From assembly GCA_029938595.1 (NCBI GenBank), contig JAOZUP010000203.1:1-7262 (forward strand): a DNA stretch of 7,262 bases, in the 5' to 3' direction. A program made the translations under genes and the position numbers. Below the pieces are notes generated by a model. That model worked only from the letters and a program-made list of their open reading frames with translations, ran no database searches and had not been told where the DNA came from. Shown here piece by piece: positions 5,999-7,262 of the stretch (positions are counted from its first letter, which is position 1; each line of letters begins with the position of its first letter). The stretch comes from Thermoanaerobaculales bacterium. Its GTDB lineage: Bacteria > Acidobacteriota > Thermoanaerobaculia > Thermoanaerobaculales > Sulfomarinibacteraceae.

Positions 5999-7262
5999 AT
6001 CTGGAACAAATGTATCCAGAACAATACTGTCGGAAGCTTGGACAGAGATCATACCGACGTTGTTTCTGAATTGGGCCCAGACGGATTTTGTGCCGTCTCC
6101 GGAAGGCAGCACCCATGATTTTGATGTGCCGTAAGGCTCCCAGGCAGACCAGGGATCTCCAGTATTGCCGAACCGCATCTCTACCACACCGGTTTGACTG
6201 TCGGTGGCGGAGATAGTCAGGGTTACGCTCGTGCTTGCGGTGTGGCTGGCGCCGCCATTGATGACAAGGGAACCTGTCGGTGCTGTCGAATCCACATAAA
6301 GGTTGAACGAAGTCGTCGCAGTTAAACCGTTGCTCCAGACGATCAGCCCTGCGTCGTCGCTCGTGGATGGCGCATAGGTCATGGACTCGTCTCCACCAGC
6401 GCCCGCAACATCGGATAGAACCAAATTGTCCGAGCGGCCCTGGTAATACGTTGACGAAGATCCAACGGTCGAACCGTGGAGTGCCATCCCAAAATCGGCA
6501 TCACCGGAAACTGTTTTTAGCGCAAAATACTTGGTTGTCCCTGCGGTAAGGGCGATGTCAAAGGCCTTGAGGACAAAAGCCGAGGTGACGGTTGCAAAGT
6601 ATGTTCCATCTGATGCGGCCGTAGCAGGATTCCACCACTGGATCGGATAGGTGCCACTACCTGACACGTTCCTGACTTCTATGTTGTAAGTGCCATATGG
6701 TGCGTGGTTTCGATCGATTACGACGTAATCGACGATTGCTGATGGAATCGTTGAATCCTCCAGCCAACCATAGTCATCCGGGTCACCGAAGGCGGAGCCG
6801 TCGTACATATAAATGTTGTAGTTGGCGGCGCTCGGAGAACGGATGCCCACGACGTTCCAGTACCCGTAATTCGGGGAAAACTGAAAGTAATCATGAGCGA
6901 TCGGAGGTGTGCCCATTGATTGGATGGGCGTGCCCAGGACGCGATGCCCCGGCCACCAGGCAACACCGAGATAGGTATTATCCGTTCCGGACCAGCTCCA
7001 AACATAGGCTTCGATGGTGTAGGTGCCGGTCGTCGGGACCGTATATTCCACTATCTCAGAGCTGTTGGACGCACTGGTTGAATTCGCAACAATAGTTCCG
7101 CTGGAGTTTTTCAGTCTTAGATCAATATCCGCTTCCAGTGGATCGGACGAATAATCGGAGGTCGGGTTGGAGTCCCAGGCAACGGCCGCCCGAATGGTCT
7201 GGCCGGAATAAGCGTACACCTCGTATTGCAGGGGCAAATCACCCTCTACGATGCTTCTTCCC
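5588..7262 (-). CDS. C-terminal part of a large secreted multidomain protein, possibly a subtilase (5' end beyond window)
   Basis: 557 codons are visible. The frame stays open past the TTG at 7237 to the right edge, so that TTG is not the true start. Numbering from the first visible residue: 1-103 is a jelly-roll/PPC-like domain (AVAWDSNP, ADIDLRLKNSSGTIVA, EIVEYTVPTTGTYTIEAYV). This pattern commonly follows the catalytic domain of S8 subtilases, which makes a protease upstream likely but unseen. Residues ~105-325 contain further PPC-like beta-sandwich repeats (YFQFSPNYGYWNVVGI, AFDIALTAGTTKYFALKT). Residues ~325-418 form a bacterial Ig-like domain (DSTAPTGSLVINGGA, VTLTISATDSQTGVVEMRF, SGDGTKSVWAQFRNNVG) typical of extracellular hydrolases. 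Residues 422-440 are the FESGD motif and 441-557 the module shared with the next gene. It is the first visible gene of the cluster, with 46 bp to the BNR gene. The visible part has no active site. The domain calls are firm to moderate; the protease is inference. Confidence 0.88.
   Translation of the reverse strand, partial: GRSIVEGDLPLQYEVYAYSGQTIRAAVAWDSNPTSDYSSDPLEADIDLRLKNSSGTIVANSTSASNSSEIVEYTVPTTGTYTIEAYVWSWSGTDNTYLGVAWWPGHRVLGTPIQSMGTPPIAHDYFQFSPNYGYWNVVGIRSPSAANYNIYMYDGSAFGDPDDYGWLEDSTIPSAIVDYVVIDRNHAPYGTYNIEVRNVSGSGTYPIQWWNPATAASDGTYFATVTSAFVLKAFDIALTAGTTKYFALKTVSGDADFGMALHGSTVGSSSTYYQGRSDNLVLSDVAGAGGDESMTYAPSTSDDAGLIVWSNGLTATTSFNLYVDSTAPTGSLVINGGASHTASTSVTLTISATDSQTGVVEMRFGNTGDPWSAWEPYGTSKSWVLPSGDGTKSVWAQFRNNVGMISVQASDSIVLDTFVPDVFSDGFESGDTTAWSSAIGLPDLVTLLSEDGYDFSEQTSGSLSHGDFYFLYQSGVSKFWANNAGMRGLVDLGVTTGSLEDITVPASGYYRSGVEAILDHTYVSLAEEGEDDYYIIFRVTAVSSTETTLEWIYAYRP
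5942..5998 (-). other. Internal FESGD motif of the upstream multidomain protein
   Basis: Encodes VFSDGFESGDTTAWSSAIG directly after the Ig-like domain. It differs from the BNR copy only at the first and third residues (V for I, S for A). Confidence 0.85.

Noticed and set aside
3793..6118. Two plus-strand open frames (3793-4092 and 5306-6118) with similar products
   Set aside because: The similarity comes entirely from the duplicated module on the minus strand; both are antisense to real genes and start without convincing ribosome sites.

Overview
The window looks like a stretch of accessory secretome from a Gram-negative-type environmental bacterium with moderately high GC (roughly 57-60% by eye). 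No marker gene fixes the taxon. The style suggests Acidobacteriota, myxobacteria-like lineages or Xanthomonadales-like Gammaproteobacteria: large secreted beta-rich proteins, a CSLREA / choice-of-anchor Q protein, and a recurring 'FxDGFESGDxxxW' tail. This is inference and is held weakly.

All five recognisable genes lie on the minus strand, so transcription runs from right to left. In that order they are: (A) 5588-7262, 5'-truncated at the window edge, the C-terminal part of a large multidomain secreted protein, probably a subtilase-like hydrolase, with jelly-roll/PPC-like domains and an Ig-like domain; (B) 3832-5541, a secreted protein with sialidase-type Asp-box (BNR) propeller repeats; (C) 2263-3807, a secreted right-handed beta-helix protein of the CSLREA / choice-of-anchor Q class; (D) 261-2012, a secreted WD40/TolB-like propeller protein with a C-terminal beta-sandwich; (E) 1-209, the signal peptide and first residues of another exported protein, cut by the left edge. 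A-B-C are packed with gaps of 46 and 24 bp and are probably one operon. A 250-bp gap separates C from D. It holds a long imperfect inverted repeat, a short coding-like remnant and a weak candidate promoter. D and E are 51 bp apart and may form a second unit.

The unifying feature is a short motif, [IV]F[SA]D[GD]FESGDxxxWS, present in all four proteins whose C-terminal region is visible. In C and D it is the last 19-22 residues of the protein. In C it directly follows a choice-of-anchor Q domain, the place where other bacteria carry interchangeable sorting or anchoring signals. In A and B the motif is followed by a 117-residue module that is nearly the same in both proteins. Motif plus module form an ungapped 411-bp direct repeat, about 86% identical in DNA and 80% in protein by hand count. 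The best candidate for something undescribed is therefore a shared C-terminal sorting/anchoring tag or exchangeable display module on a cluster of exported beta-rich proteins.

No tRNA, rRNA, CRISPR array, transposase or integrase was seen. No enzyme active site is visible in the sequence present.
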